In this document: piece by piece, positions 1-9,953 of the stretch
Layout of the letters: each line of letters begins with the position of its first letter
Numbering within the stretch: position 1 is the first letter of the stretch
Source: Anthopleura xanthogrammica
Lineage: Eukaryota > Cnidaria > Anthozoa > Actiniaria > Actiniidae
NCBI GenBank assembly: GCA_964019055.1
Contig: OZ025213.1
Location: forward strand, 2,358,769 to 2,422,768
Length of the DNA stretch: 64,000 nucleotides
Direction of reading: 5' to 3'
Position numbers and translations under genes: made by a program
The notes under the pieces: generated by a model
Databases searched by the model: none
The model's input: only the letters and a program-made list of their open reading frames with translations
Told to the model about the DNA's origin: nothing

Positions 1-245
1 TCTTCATTCGTACACCAACATCTCCTCCTGAAAACTCTCTTCATTCGTACACCAACACCTCCTCTTGAAAACTCTCTTCATTCGTACACCAACATCTCCT
101 CTTGACAACTCTCTTCATTCATACACCAACACCTCCTCTTGATAACTCTCTTCATTTGTACACCAACATCTCCTCTTGACAACTCTCTTCATCCATACAC
201 CAACACCTCCTCTTGACAACTTTCCTCATCCATACACCAACATAT
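1..245. repeat. 37-bp minisatellite
   Basis: About 6.6 tandem copies of a 37-bp unit (tcttcattcgtacaccaac, then a/c, then a pyrimidine-rich tail) run from the window edge to just before the first membrane-protein gene. Copies differ at a few positions only (attcg/attcat/atccat; tctcc/cctcc). The array is cut by the window start, so its full length is unknown. It ends about 90 bp upstream of the gene's ATG. Confidence 0.9.
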
Positions 246-334
246 CCTTTTCGGATCTGTCTGTTTTCAACGTCTTAGACTTTCTATTCATCTTTTTTAA
301 CTTTCTATTTATGAAGGTAAAGTACTGAAGAATT

Positions 335-1204
335 ATGGAGAAAAAAGACTTGACGTCTCCTCTTCTGTTTGATGCAGAAACCGGAAGTGTCTCTAATGAA
401 GAAATGTACGATCCAAACGCTGTTGAGATCAAACCCAAGAAAGCTAACAAAATTCTGAAGAAATTTGCAGTGTTGTTGTATGCCATGTTTCTCTTTTGGA
501 GATTGTTTACGCTAATCATCTACATTGGTAGAGCTATTAACTGCTGTACCAAGGAAGCGAAGGCCAGTTTCCAGTGCACCAATGGTATCTTTGTCCCTCA
601 TGACATGGAAGTCGAGATGGTTTGGATCCTTTGTAGTGTCATCAACATGGCTATGTGTCTAAGATTCATAGTCTTTTGGCATGGAGTTGCTGGGATGAAA
701 CTACTTGTTCAGAAGCTAATCAAACTTCCTGGATTCTGGACCCTAATTTTTCTGTTAATGGTCAGTTGTTCGGGGCTTTTTATTATGACAATTAAGAACA
801 ATAATTCGTTTTCCCAAATTGCTTCGATTGTTTTGTTTGGTGCCGAAAACTTCTTCATAACAACGACAGTTGCTGTTTTGAACTACACGCAAGTTTCTCA
901 CTATATAGAACTGCAAAGCTACCCACGTAAAGTTCGAATTCTCATCAAGCTTACTCACGTTTTGATATTTCTTGATTGTTTTTCCTTGTTTTTGTTGGGA
1001 ACAATGCAGTTTGGTTTTCAGGTTACAGGGCTAGATTATTCCGCAAAGGCTTCGAGTAGCTTTCGTAAGGTCTTTGGTGAGATGCGCCGTTTCGGCGAAG
1101 TGATATACTACTACAACATCGTGAAATTCTTGTGGACAAAACTATTCGTTGATAATCGGGATGTCTTAAGCCATATGCAGTTACTATATGATTATCACCA
1201 ATAA
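335..1204 (+). CDS. uncharacterised multi-pass membrane protein (paralogue 1)
   Basis: Intronless 289-residue reading frame; I do not recognise the family. It shares a common plan with the genes at 2509-3306 and 8354-9136. The plan is a hydrophobic segment (about residues 44-64), a loop with adjacent cysteines (70-71) and a third cysteine ten residues on (81), three or four further hydrophobic stretches (about 93-115, 132-152, 163-185, 205-230), the signature GTMQFGFQVTGLD, and a C-terminal amphipathic end (FLWTKLFVDNRDVLSH). I estimate five or six membrane spans. This member alone has a charged 40-residue N-terminal extension, probably cytoplasmic. The start chosen is the first ATG, which lies in the context gaattATGg. 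No introns and tandem paralogues suggest local duplication. Reality as a gene is well supported by conservation among the three copies; function is unknown. Confidence 0.85.
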   Translation: MEKKDLTSPLLFDAETGSVSNEEMYDPNAVEIKPKKANKILKKFAVLLYAMFLFWRLFTLIIYIGRAINCCTKEAKASFQCTNGIFVPHDMEVEMVWILCSVINMAMCLRFIVFWHGVAGMKLLVQKLIKLPGFWTLIFLLMVSCSGLFIMTIKNNNSFSQIASIVLFGAENFFITTTVAVLNYTQVSHYIELQSYPRKVRILIKLTHVLIFLDCFSLFLLGTMQFGFQVTGLDYSAKASSSFRKVFGEMRRFGEVIYYYNIVKFLWTKLFVDNRDVLSHMQLLYDYHQ

Positions 1205-2508
1205 TAGAATTGTGGTTTTGATTGGCTTTCTTAAGCGGGATCCGTAGTCCCAGTTCGCTGCGTAAAGGTTTCTCAAGTAACATTTTATACCATGCAATTG
1301 AAATCCAAAACTTGTCATTATTTTATCAGTATATATTGTATATTTGTAATATAAGCTTCCAGGAAAAATATCAAATGACTTTACCTCATCCAACATGGCC
1401 AACAACATACTCTAGTGGAAAAATGGACACTCAAGGGAATGGACAACGCTTTTGGGTAGACAGTCATTACATCTAGCAAAATACAGAACAGAAAACATAG
1501 AATTATAGAGAAAAAGTTACTGAGAAATTAAGTGTAGTAAGAGCTCTAAGTAAACTGTTACCAGGCAGAATTTAAAGAGGTACTGTTTAGTGTTATATAC
1601 ATATTCATATTCTCATATTCCAATCTCAACAGGAGTAAAATAGAAAAGCAAAATGTCGACTTTGAATGTTCTAGATATTTGAATAAAGAACTGCTCGAAA
1701 CATCGAGTGCTAATGATAAAGCGATTTTTGTTTAGATCAATTTGTGAATCTTTTATGAACCAAAAATACAGTGTTTAATATACTATGATAGCTAAAACTT
1801 CCAAAATGCTGTGTGCGTTTACCATCCGAAAAAAGCGGGAACAGGAAAGCGACTTCCGGTAAATGAGTAAACGAAAACAAAATTGGTGACCTAGAATAGA
1901 AGATCGATTTTCGGAAATTTTCCAAATATGTGAACAAGAATGTTTTTTTTTTTTTCTGATATCTGACAAAGCGAACATAATGCATTTTGGTCTAGCTTGA
2001 ACAATGCCATATAAGGCATGGTGAACAAAAGATGTTTGTCATGAGTTTAGTAATCCACGTTCCACCGAGTTGGCTGGCTCAGAAATAAGCCATATATGCG
2101 GTACCGAAGGGAAGAAGTTCTTTTTGAACAGGAATTATGAAATAAAAACACTGACATTTCCCATAGTTTCGATCCATGAGAAACTCTTAATACCTGCCCA
2201 TAGTGGGCGGGCGAATACTGAATGGTCCTGTAATGCAACACCGTCTTGATACTACACGATTACTTTGAATGAAAACAAAACCGGATTTTATTTCAATTTG
2301 AAAATCAAAAACTAATTGTAGATGCTAGTTTCGATAGTAATATAGGATTACCATAGATTTCAGAAGACACAGAAATGCGTGCGATGATTGAAACTTTCAT
2401 TTCTTGAAATAATATTTATTTTAGGTGCGATTTCATGGTTTCATTTTGATCGTCACTTCAGGACAAACCTTCGAAACAAAACGTTGTGCAAACTTGACTC
2501 GAATCAAA
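1205..2508. other. intergenic, no gene seen
   Basis: AT-rich spacer between two paralogous membrane-protein genes. Small open frames here have no coding look (no conserved motif, no relation to the neighbours). The promoter of the second gene should lie near the right end, but I see no convincing element. Confidence 0.6.
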
Positions 2509-3306
2509 ATGACCAGTGAAAGACTTCAGAAAGTTCTTTGTATTCTATTTGGCATGTTTCTGATCTGGAGAGTCGTGGGCGCTTTTCTGTACGCCACCCG
2601 GGCATTTGTGTGCTGCGTAGACGAGCGAAGAATCAGCTTTCTTTGCCACAACTTTACGATGTTTTCCCATTCGTTGGAACTCGAAATTGCCTGGATTTAT
2701 TCTCACATCATATCACAGATTATTAGCCTAGTAGTGCTATTCAGAGTACCAACTTTCCTTGGATGGAAAACTCTTGGAAAAAAGCTTGTCCGTTTGCCGA
2801 ATTATCTGTCATTGATGTTACTCTTAGTCCTCTCCTTAGTTGGATATTGTGCCATTTTGGTTTACCACAAACAAACGGCCGTAGAGAAAATGATGAACTT
2901 TGCTTTCATTATAAAAGCAACTCTGTCAGTGATTTTGATGGGAGTTCTGAATTTTACTCTTCTAAATAGGTTATCGGGACCGCACCTTTTCTTTCGTATT
3001 ATTTGCAAGACGACTCTGTGTTCATTCGTTTTGGATGACGCACTAGTCTGTTTGGTTGGCACCATCCAGTTTGCCTTCAAAGTCAATGGATTAGATCGTG
3101 TACATCATTTGTTTAGCAGTGAGTTCCACATCCTGTTTACCGCTCTTCGCCGCCTTACGTTGGTTGTTTTTTACTACAGGATCACCGACTTTTTCTGGCA
3201 GAAGATTTTCATGGATCGTCACAATCTTCTCAGCTACAACCAAGAATTTGAAGACAAGGACTTTCTTCTTGTCAACAGCAGTGAACATTACCAAGCACTG
3301 ATGTGA
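2509..3306 (+). CDS. uncharacterised multi-pass membrane protein (paralogue 2)
   Basis: Intronless, 265 residues from the ATG at 2509 (context tcaaaATGa). The open frame extends upstream to an ATG at 2425, but those 28 extra residues have no counterpart in the third paralogue, so I prefer 2509. It shares with its neighbours an N-terminal span, the CC-x9-C loop (CC at 35-36, C46) followed by NFTMFSHSLELEIAW, the signature GTIQFAFKVNGLD, and the C-terminal block FFWQKIFMDRHNLLS. It is closer to paralogue 3 than to paralogue 1 in the FSHSLE and FFWQKIF blocks. The tail beyond the last block (EDKDFLLVNSSEHYQALM) is specific to this copy. Function unknown; probably a lineage-expanded membrane receptor or channel-like family, which is inference. 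A perfect 66-bp inverted repeat begins 11 bp after its stop. Confidence 0.85.
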   Translation: MTSERLQKVLCILFGMFLIWRVVGAFLYATRAFVCCVDERRISFLCHNFTMFSHSLELEIAWIYSHIISQIISLVVLFRVPTFLGWKTLGKKLVRLPNYLSLMLLLVLSLVGYCAILVYHKQTAVEKMMNFAFIIKATLSVILMGVLNFTLLNRLSGPHLFFRIICKTTLCSFVLDDALVCLVGTIQFAFKVNGLDRVHHLFSSEFHILFTALRRLTLVVFYYRITDFFWQKIFMDRHNLLSYNQEFEDKDFLLVNSSEHYQALM

Positions 3307-3316
3307 TATTTTTACT

Positions 3317-3465
3317 AAGAATTAAGAGAAAAATATCATATGCCCTTGGCAGGACTCGAACCCACGGTTTCGGTATACTAGTCCGACGTGTTAATCACTA
3401 CTAGTATACCGAAACCGTGGGTTCGAGTCCTGCCAAGGGCATATGATATTTTTCTCTTAATTCTT
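3317..3465. repeat. perfect 66-bp inverted repeat with tRNA-3'-half sequence
   Basis: Arms 3317-3382 and 3400-3465 are exact reverse complements around a 17-bp loop. Each arm contains GGTTCGAGTCC, a perfect match to the Pol III B-box consensus, in a T-arm/acceptor context (ccgtgggttcgagtcctgcc). It reads as two tRNA 3' halves head to head. No 5' half with D arm or A box is visible, so it is not an intact tRNA. It could be a tRNA-derived SINE fragment that folded back, or a snap-back insertion. Confidence 0.85.
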
Positions 3466-4640
3466 TATTCTATTATTCACACCGAACGCATTTCATTTCA
3501 CTGATATTTGAACTTTGTACTTTGAACTTTGATCTTTGATTTAATGCTCTTGAACTTTATTAGAACCTTTAGTTAACCAAAAGTCAAACTCGAAATAAAT
3601 CAGGAACTTGGAGAGAACTTGCTGCCTACAAACCGGAAGAAGAAGGAGGATGTCCTGTCATTTGAACTTTGACCCTTGAATGGGAAGCGGGTAAAAACTC
3701 CTTATAGAGGCAGCCAGGAATTCGGGGATCGCCAAGTGAAGGAATTAGGGATAGAAAAAAAAAAGAGTTTTACGAGCTTAGTGTAGTACCAATCTAATGA
3801 AATTATTAAAAATCTCTGATGCATTTGATTCACTGATGTTGTTTTGTAGTTCGGATCATACTTTCCATGGTGACCTGCAAAGGGTAGGAGCTTAGTGCTT
3901 TATATTATATTGCCGTATTGTATTGTATATTGCAAGAACAAATCCCAAGCAAAACCGTCATTTACTGCAGTTATTTTTGTTTTATTATTATTATTTCTAC
4001 ACATATTTACAACTGAATGATTTGAACATAAGATTCACACTAATGGTCAGTAGAAATAAATCTTCTTTAGGATGAAAGTTAACTTAACTATTGAATAACA
4101 AACGTTTAGCACTCGCTATAATATTACTAAAGTAAAGTGCCAATATATATATAGTTAAATAATTGACAATAATCATGCACGAATGCCTGTACAAACTAAT
4201 TCCATCGGGAGGCTAGATGTCTTTTTAGAATTTAGGATGACTCACTCGCCATTAACTTGTAACAAAAGTCTTGCAATGGCATGGATCAGTTCGCAAATGT
4301 GAAAAATACTTCATAAATTGTTTTTTTCTTTCGATAAGCTATTCAACATTTCCATGATTAAGTGATGTTGACAACTGCCAAACACGTTTTTTACTGCTGA
4401 CAATTAAGCAACTGGGTTATATATAGAACATTCACGACAAATCATGCCCCTTTCCCCTTCGACCCAATTCCATCATCAATAATATATTATACATATTATT
4501 ATTTGAATTCTAATTTCCAAGACACCCAATATGAAATACCAAACAGAGTAGATATATCATGTAATGAGTGTGTATGAACTGTCAATGTTCCCTGTTTTAT
4601 CAACACTGATATAGTCTAATGGTCTAATATATCCATCACC
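3466..4640. other. intergenic, no gene seen
   Basis: AT-rich spacer. It begins with loosely repeated tttgaactttga words (3500-3560 and 3660-3680) and contains no open frame or exon that I can support. Confidence 0.6.
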
Positions 4641-4642
4641 CA

Positions 4643-4775
4643 ATAGACCCATTGCAGCACGTTGGAATGCAGCTCAATTTGAAGGGCAAAAAAGTCATAG
4701 GTTCCAATTCTCAGGAGATTGAATTTTTTTGTTTTGTCCTCCAAATTGAGCTGCTTAATTTAAGGTCACGTGCAA
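4643..4775. mobile_element. MITE of the AATAGACCCCTT / GCAGCTCAATTTGGAGG family
   Basis: Short fold-back element. The left end reads atagacccattgcagcac, then a gcagctcaattt arm, a core with ttccaattctcaggagattg, and an inverted arm tcctccaaattgagctgc. The same element recurs at 17888-18013, 20102-20180, 38131-38253, 39862-40014 and 43718-43800, so it is a dispersed family. No coding capacity. Confidence 0.75.
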
Positions 4776-4777
4776 GT

Positions 4778-4938
4778 ATATAGCGATACTTCATGTTTAT
4801 ACTAACAATAGCATTGTGATGTTAATATGCCAACCATTTTCACAAAAGCTCTTCACAAGTTGCCTTGTTTTACCAGCCAATCTATCTCTGGTTGGCACAT
4901 GAATGACAAAGCCTTACGTCACATGAAGTATCGCTATA
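4778..4938. repeat. short inverted repeat pair
   Basis: tatagcgatacttcatgt (4778-4795) recurs as its exact complement, acatgaagtatcgctata (4921-4938). The pair frames a 125-bp spacer just 3' of the WSC gene's last exon. Probably a small non-autonomous element. Confidence 0.6.
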
Positions 4939-4959
4939 CTCTAGTCAGTAGTTAGCTTC

Positions 4960-7041
4960 CTATTTTCGTTTTTCAAACAGCCATGAGTCATCTGCCTGCC
5001 TCTCTTGTGCCAGATGCTCTTGCTTCAATAATCCATAAGCTGGAAAAAAAAACATGAAATTAAAAAGCTTCTGTGGATATGATTCCATGATAGCAAAACG
5101 TATATGATAGCGTGTAACAGAGATAGATGATGGCCTACTGTGTCTGAAACCGCCCGTAAAAAAACGCAATTCCTCATTCTTGAGGAAATTGCCCTAAATC
5201 CCAGATAAAGTGTTCACTAAGAAGCAGAAAATCTCTTGAAATCTTTTATCAATACACGAAAAAAATTCAAAACGTTTACAACAATTCCATTTCACTTTTG
5301 CCAAAAATGTCTTTTTTTAGACATCATTCTTCAAGTTTCTTGAAGGTGGGGAAGGTACTGGTGATGAGGAAAATTTTATTCCTAATTTAGATGTGCACAA
5401 AGAAAAGAAAGCAAAAAATACTGACTTTTTTAAGAAGCAAGGCAGGCCATGAAAGTTACAAAAAGAACTGTTCTTACCAGAGTAAACAGAGTTAGCCCAT
5501 CGTCCTCCACAATCTTTCCAAAACTCTCCATTTGCTGTTCTCCCGAGATACTTGGTAAACCGTTGATACCCTCTGCACTTCATGTTACAGAATCTTTCGT
5601 CAAGGCGACCATATTTGTTGAAACTGTTACCACAGAAACAAAGGTAGCCATTTTGAAGGCCAGCATAACGGAAGTGAAGCTTAGCACAGCTATTAACACA
5701 GTTGAATTTGGGTCCAAAGAAGTTTTTGACGGGGAAAGTAAGGGCACGGTCCATCTGGTTATTATGTCCCGCAGCGTAGGGGATTTTATCGTCTCTATAG
5801 CAACCAAGATATTCTAAGATAAATCATAACATTAGCTTCATTTTTTAACAGCTTTGAATATACTTCAGGATAGGTGTTAGACTGGGATTATTAGGGTTGT
5901 TCGTTCCTTGGGTGGGAGGTTTTTTCCCCATTTCAGGAAATTGTATCACGTACTGTAGCCTTGAGTATTCCTTTGCTTTTTCTTTTAATACAATCAGTAT
6001 TATGTAAAATTAGCTTCCGAATATGCGTTTTCAAAACTATAAAGTATTTCCAGCTTAAAGTTTTTTTCCCCAATATGGCGGCCATAGAATTCTTTCATAC
6101 ATACTGAATATAATCTATTTTTAGAATCATAGCTATTTATAGTTTTTGTCTTAATAAGCTTAATCGGAATGTATGGGATTTCTGAAGTAAATCAATTTGA
6201 CTGTCCATGGAATATTTTACAATTTATAAGTGCTCGATTCAGCTCCAAATGACATAAAATGAATATCGTCAATATATCATCAAGACTGAACAATTTATCA
6301 TAAAGTATCATCAATCCAGGCGAGATCATAATATATATAATACACAGTATTTTTATAATTTCACTGCTTTTTTAATGATTTTTACTGAGTGGAACATTTC
6401 GTTATAATTTACCCGATTCTACGTTGAGTTCATCGCCAGCTTTGTAGGCACTTGTTGCTCCTGTAGTGAAGTGCAAATAATACGTTCGCATGAGTAATCA
6501 TTCAATTGTAATATTAAAGGCTATTAACGGCCTGTCAACCTCCAATTGAACAGCCACTATTTTCTATATCAAGAACTAATGGTAAGCATACTAATTTGGA
6601 GATTATTGAACGAAAAAGAAGTAAAAAAATGCTGGAAAATAAGAGAATAGTTTGAGGAAAAGATGCTCCAAGAAAATCACAACACGACAAACTAGCGAAC
6701 ACCAGTACCAGTGAAAGATCAAAACACCAGACAGTTCCACCCACAATTTTAATTCCTTCATGGAAGTTAGTTTCCTAAACGCATCAATAATCAAATCCAG
6801 GTTGAAAAGAAAAAAAACTTCCGATTGAAAAATTTTAAAACTAAAGATCTTCTCTGAGTTTTTAACTTAAAAATAAACTTATTGTTTTTACTTACCAGCA
6901 ACAACGACAAGAATCAGTGCTGAGAAAATAAAAAATATAAAGTACTTAATAAAATCATTTTTAAAAGTTTCCTATTCTCTAAAGAAAGAATACAAACACG
7001 AGGGATAAGATGGTCTTACCTAAAAGTGTTTTGCACTTCAT
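4960..7041 (-). CDS. secreted single-WSC-domain protein (5 exons)
   Basis: Spliced model: exons 7041-7020, 6919-6896 (24-nt micro-exon), 6460-6413, 5813-5478, 5039-4960. All junctions are GT-AG in phase 1, and the total of 510 nt gives 169 residues plus stop. Exons 1-3 join to MKCKTLLALILVVVAGATSA, a clear signal peptide that exists only after splicing, which supports the model. Exon 4 is a complete WSC domain (roughly residues 32-143): it opens YLGCYRDD, carries eight cysteines with the usual C-x-C and terminal CGG pattern, and ends GGRWANSVYS. The last exon adds a charged 26-residue tail ending SWLFEKRK. WSC domains are cysteine-rich modules thought to bind carbohydrate; the likely role is an extracellular lectin-like or mucus/immune protein (inference). 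It lies on the opposite strand to, and diverges from, the membrane-protein gene at 8354. Confidence 0.82.
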
Positions 7042-8335
7042 TTTCGCCCTTTTTTGAAAGGCAATATCCCAGTGGAATTTTGAGTAGGTGGACGTAAAGT
7101 CGCGCGTTGTTCGATTGGGCGTGTAGAACCCTGTTAAAACACCAGCAGTGTCTTCAAGATTGATAGGCCGACAATCAATAACAATATTCATTCGTGCATT
7201 ATGTATTATGATCTAAGGGAACGAGGTTTGTAAGACGATTTTTTTTTAAATAACGGAGATTTAAAGCAGAAATTCTCTGGAATATCAGGACAGGATGTAT
7301 GTACAGTAAACTTGGCTTCCTAATTGTCTAGTAACTCATGAAGATAATTTTCAAGGGTTATTTACTTAAGTGTTTAGACACTTGAAGAAGGATTGTTGTT
7401 GCTCGATGGTTCAATGGGTTTAAGTGAAGAACAATCAACTGAGTGGTGCTACTGAGATGATGTCTGAGTACTGAACCGTACATACACTTGACCTAGGACT
7501 TCCCGAGAAAAAAGGGTTTTAAAAACTATTGCTAAAAATGAGAATGTTGTAAATGTAAAATTTCTAATTCCTTGATGATTTAGAGATGGTTTGTAATAAA
7601 GTCGAAAAGGATTAAGCACTATTGTGCTATATTGAATTGTGAATCATCGCTAACAACTTTCGTAAAATCTAGCTTTCTTATATTTACATATTTATATATA
7701 TATATATTTATTTCTTTTCTTCGTTGTTTTCTCCGTTCTGTTCTATCAATAAACATGGCCGTCTTGTCCAGTCTCTATTTTTCATACCATCCAAGATGGC
7801 CGTCATAGTTCTACTTGTCTCACCATCCACAGGTAGCCCATTTGGGGTAAAAAAAACTTATTTTACACAGACACGTTACAATCTTGGAAACATACGGCCA
7901 TAGCCTCAACAAGATACGAGGTTAGTAGCGCGGCGGACTATATACAAGTCGGTAATCTCGCGTATTCTAAAAAGGATACTTCATAAGTTACTATATATAT
8001 ACGATGGCACGTGGTATAATGTTTCAGTTTTCTAGGAAAATTTGACTCTTGAAAAACTGTGGACTTTGTGACTTCTTCTGCGGCTGCTGTTGGTGGTGGT
8101 TAAGGTTCATTACAAACTCAGCTAAAAATTATTACAAATCATATGTTCAAAAAAAGAAGTGTTGTAATGCCGTGTAAGAATTGCGCAAGTCCGCGAAACT
8201 GCAAAAATAAGCACGTGAATATATTCATATCGAAAGTTTGTTCATGGTTCGAAACTGAAAAGTGGATGTAACTTTGTCATGCTCTATATATCCTGATACC
8301 AATACATAGCGGATGGCTCAATTTAATTAAAATCA
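7042..8335. other. intergenic region between divergent genes
   Basis: Spacer between the 5' end of the WSC gene (- strand) and the third membrane-protein gene (+ strand), so it should hold both promoters. The WSC 5' UTR probably covers the open stretch up to about 7190. AT-rich, with TA-rich runs at 7680-7710 and 7990-8005. No open frame is supportable. Confidence 0.55.
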
Positions 8336-8353
8336 ATGCTTTACATGCAAGCC

Positions 8354-9136
8354 ATGGCACTCAATAAAGAAGTGGTAGTTTGTCTTCTTTACGCTCTTTT
8401 TCTTGCACTTCAGCTTATTGGAATGATTCTCTATTGTTTCCGAGCAGTAGCATGTTGTGTTGAGGAAAAAGTCTTAAGCTACCAATGCAGAAACTTCACA
8501 GTTTTTTCCCATTCTCTTGAGATTCAGTTAGCATGGCTTCTCTCGCATGTCTTGAACCTCGGGATATCCTTGCTAGTGGTTTTTGTAAGCCCTGAATTTC
8601 TTGGCTACTGCAAAGTTTATCACAAACTCATTCAGCTTCCAAAGTTTTGGTTATTTTATGGCCTTCTTACAGTAGCAATCATCGACTTCATCTTGATCCT
8701 TGGTTTCCACGAGGAAGAAAGTCGGTTACAAGAAGCCGTCGTTGCAACTTTTCTGACAGAAAACATCGTCACCGTTGTTGTAGTTGGCGTCTTCAACTTC
8801 ACTCCTCTCAAAGAACTTGCACAAAGGTTGGGAACTCTTCCTGCCATTTTGATCAAATTGACTTTGGTATTATTTTTTCTGACCAATTCTTCCATGTTTC
8901 TCATTGGAACGGTGCAACTGTCATTCAAGGTCACAGGCTTGAACAATCACTTGGCGCTAGGCCTCTCAGACGATTTTAAGACGGTGTTTAGAGTCCTAAG
9001 GAATTTTGCTTACGTGGTATTTTATCTCCGTGCTGCATCATTCTTCTGGCAGAAGATTTTTGTTGACAAGCGTAACATATTAAGTCATCATCAGCTTTTA
9101 CAATCTTCAAGCCGGCGTCTAACCATAAACATCTAA
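8354..9136 (+). CDS. uncharacterised multi-pass membrane protein (paralogue 3)
   Basis: Intronless. ATGs at 8336, 8345 and 8354 are all in frame (266, 263 and 260 residues). I choose 8354 because its context gccATGg is the strongest, though 8336 cannot be excluded. The plan matches the genes at 335 and 2509: an N-terminal span, a CC-x9-C loop, NFTVFSHSLEIQLAW, further hydrophobic stretches, GTVQLSFKVTGLN, then FFWQKIFVDKRNILSHHQLL. The C-terminus is shorter than in paralogue 2. It lies 5 kb downstream of the other two, separated by the WSC gene on the other strand. Family and function unknown to me; the constant C-terminal block suggests a conserved cytoplasmic contact (inference). Confidence 0.85.
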   Translation: MALNKEVVVCLLYALFLALQLIGMILYCFRAVACCVEEKVLSYQCRNFTVFSHSLEIQLAWLLSHVLNLGISLLVVFVSPEFLGYCKVYHKLIQLPKFWLFYGLLTVAIIDFILILGFHEEESRLQEAVVATFLTENIVTVVVVGVFNFTPLKELAQRLGTLPAILIKLTLVLFFLTNSSMFLIGTVQLSFKVTGLNNHLALGLSDDFKTVFRVLRNFAYVVFYLRAASFFWQKIFVDKRNILSHHQLLQSSSRRLTINI

Positions 9137-9953
9137 CCCGGCGCGGTCTTCTGACAACAATCAAGTCTTTCTTCGCTCCCCATTTTTGATGTTCTAACTG
9201 AGAAACCTGCGACAGTGTTAATGAAAAGTGTTTGCCTTTCTAGGTTCAAATGATTCTAATGTCACAGTACAATCTGATAAATAATACAGAAAAATGTATA
9301 GAACATTTTGCTGTAGATTACTAAAAATGTCTTTATTGAATAACCGCAATTTTTTCATGCTTCGTGCATGTTCATTCCTGTGAGAAAATCTTTGTGTTTG
9401 TTTAATATTGTAAAGTAAAATAACTTTAAAGGAAGAAGGCAACAAAATATTGTATTATGTTTTACAAATAATGGGGACGGCGTTGAAAGTGAAATTGGAT
9501 TAATAAAAAACGATATGGAATTGTTAATGAAATTTTAAAAAATAACGACATTTTATAAAAGTTTTTTACTGACATGTTTCGACAGTGACAGCTGCCATCT
9601 TAAGATTGATTATACAAGGCAAAACATAGGATATAATAAATCTATTGTGTACTAGAATTTACAATAAGAATAAAGATTTCGAGTTCTTAAAAATTTCTAA
9701 TACCCTTTTTGCTTTCACAAATGCTAGAATGTTATAAATATGTATGAATTTTTTTAGAGAAAGAGGTCATGATGTCACAGATGTCACCAGCTGTATCTTA
9801 CAGTGAAAATTTGCATAAATTTCCAATCGAAACTTGGCAAAATAGTGACATCTTGCTACTGTTTTGTCCAAGCGTACACCAAAACAAGACTACATGAAAA
9901 CATCACTAACTATAGTTGATGCATAAGACGAAAAACAATTATAACATTTGAAC
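9137..9953. other. intergenic, no gene seen
   Basis: AT-rich spacer. The words acatgtttcgacagtgacagc near 9572-9592 resemble ends of retroelement-derived repeats, but no element can be delimited. Confidence 0.5.

Noticed and set aside
2425..2508. Upstream ATG for membrane-protein paralogue 2
   Set aside because: The extra 28 residues have no match in the third paralogue, and the ATG at 2509 is in a better position relative to the first membrane span.
3383..3465. Intact tRNA gene
   Set aside because: Only the T arm and acceptor 3' side are recognisable; no D arm or matching 5' acceptor strand.
5449..5817. 122-residue + strand frame
   Set aside because: Shadow of the WSC exon on the - strand, which has the cysteine pattern and splice sites.
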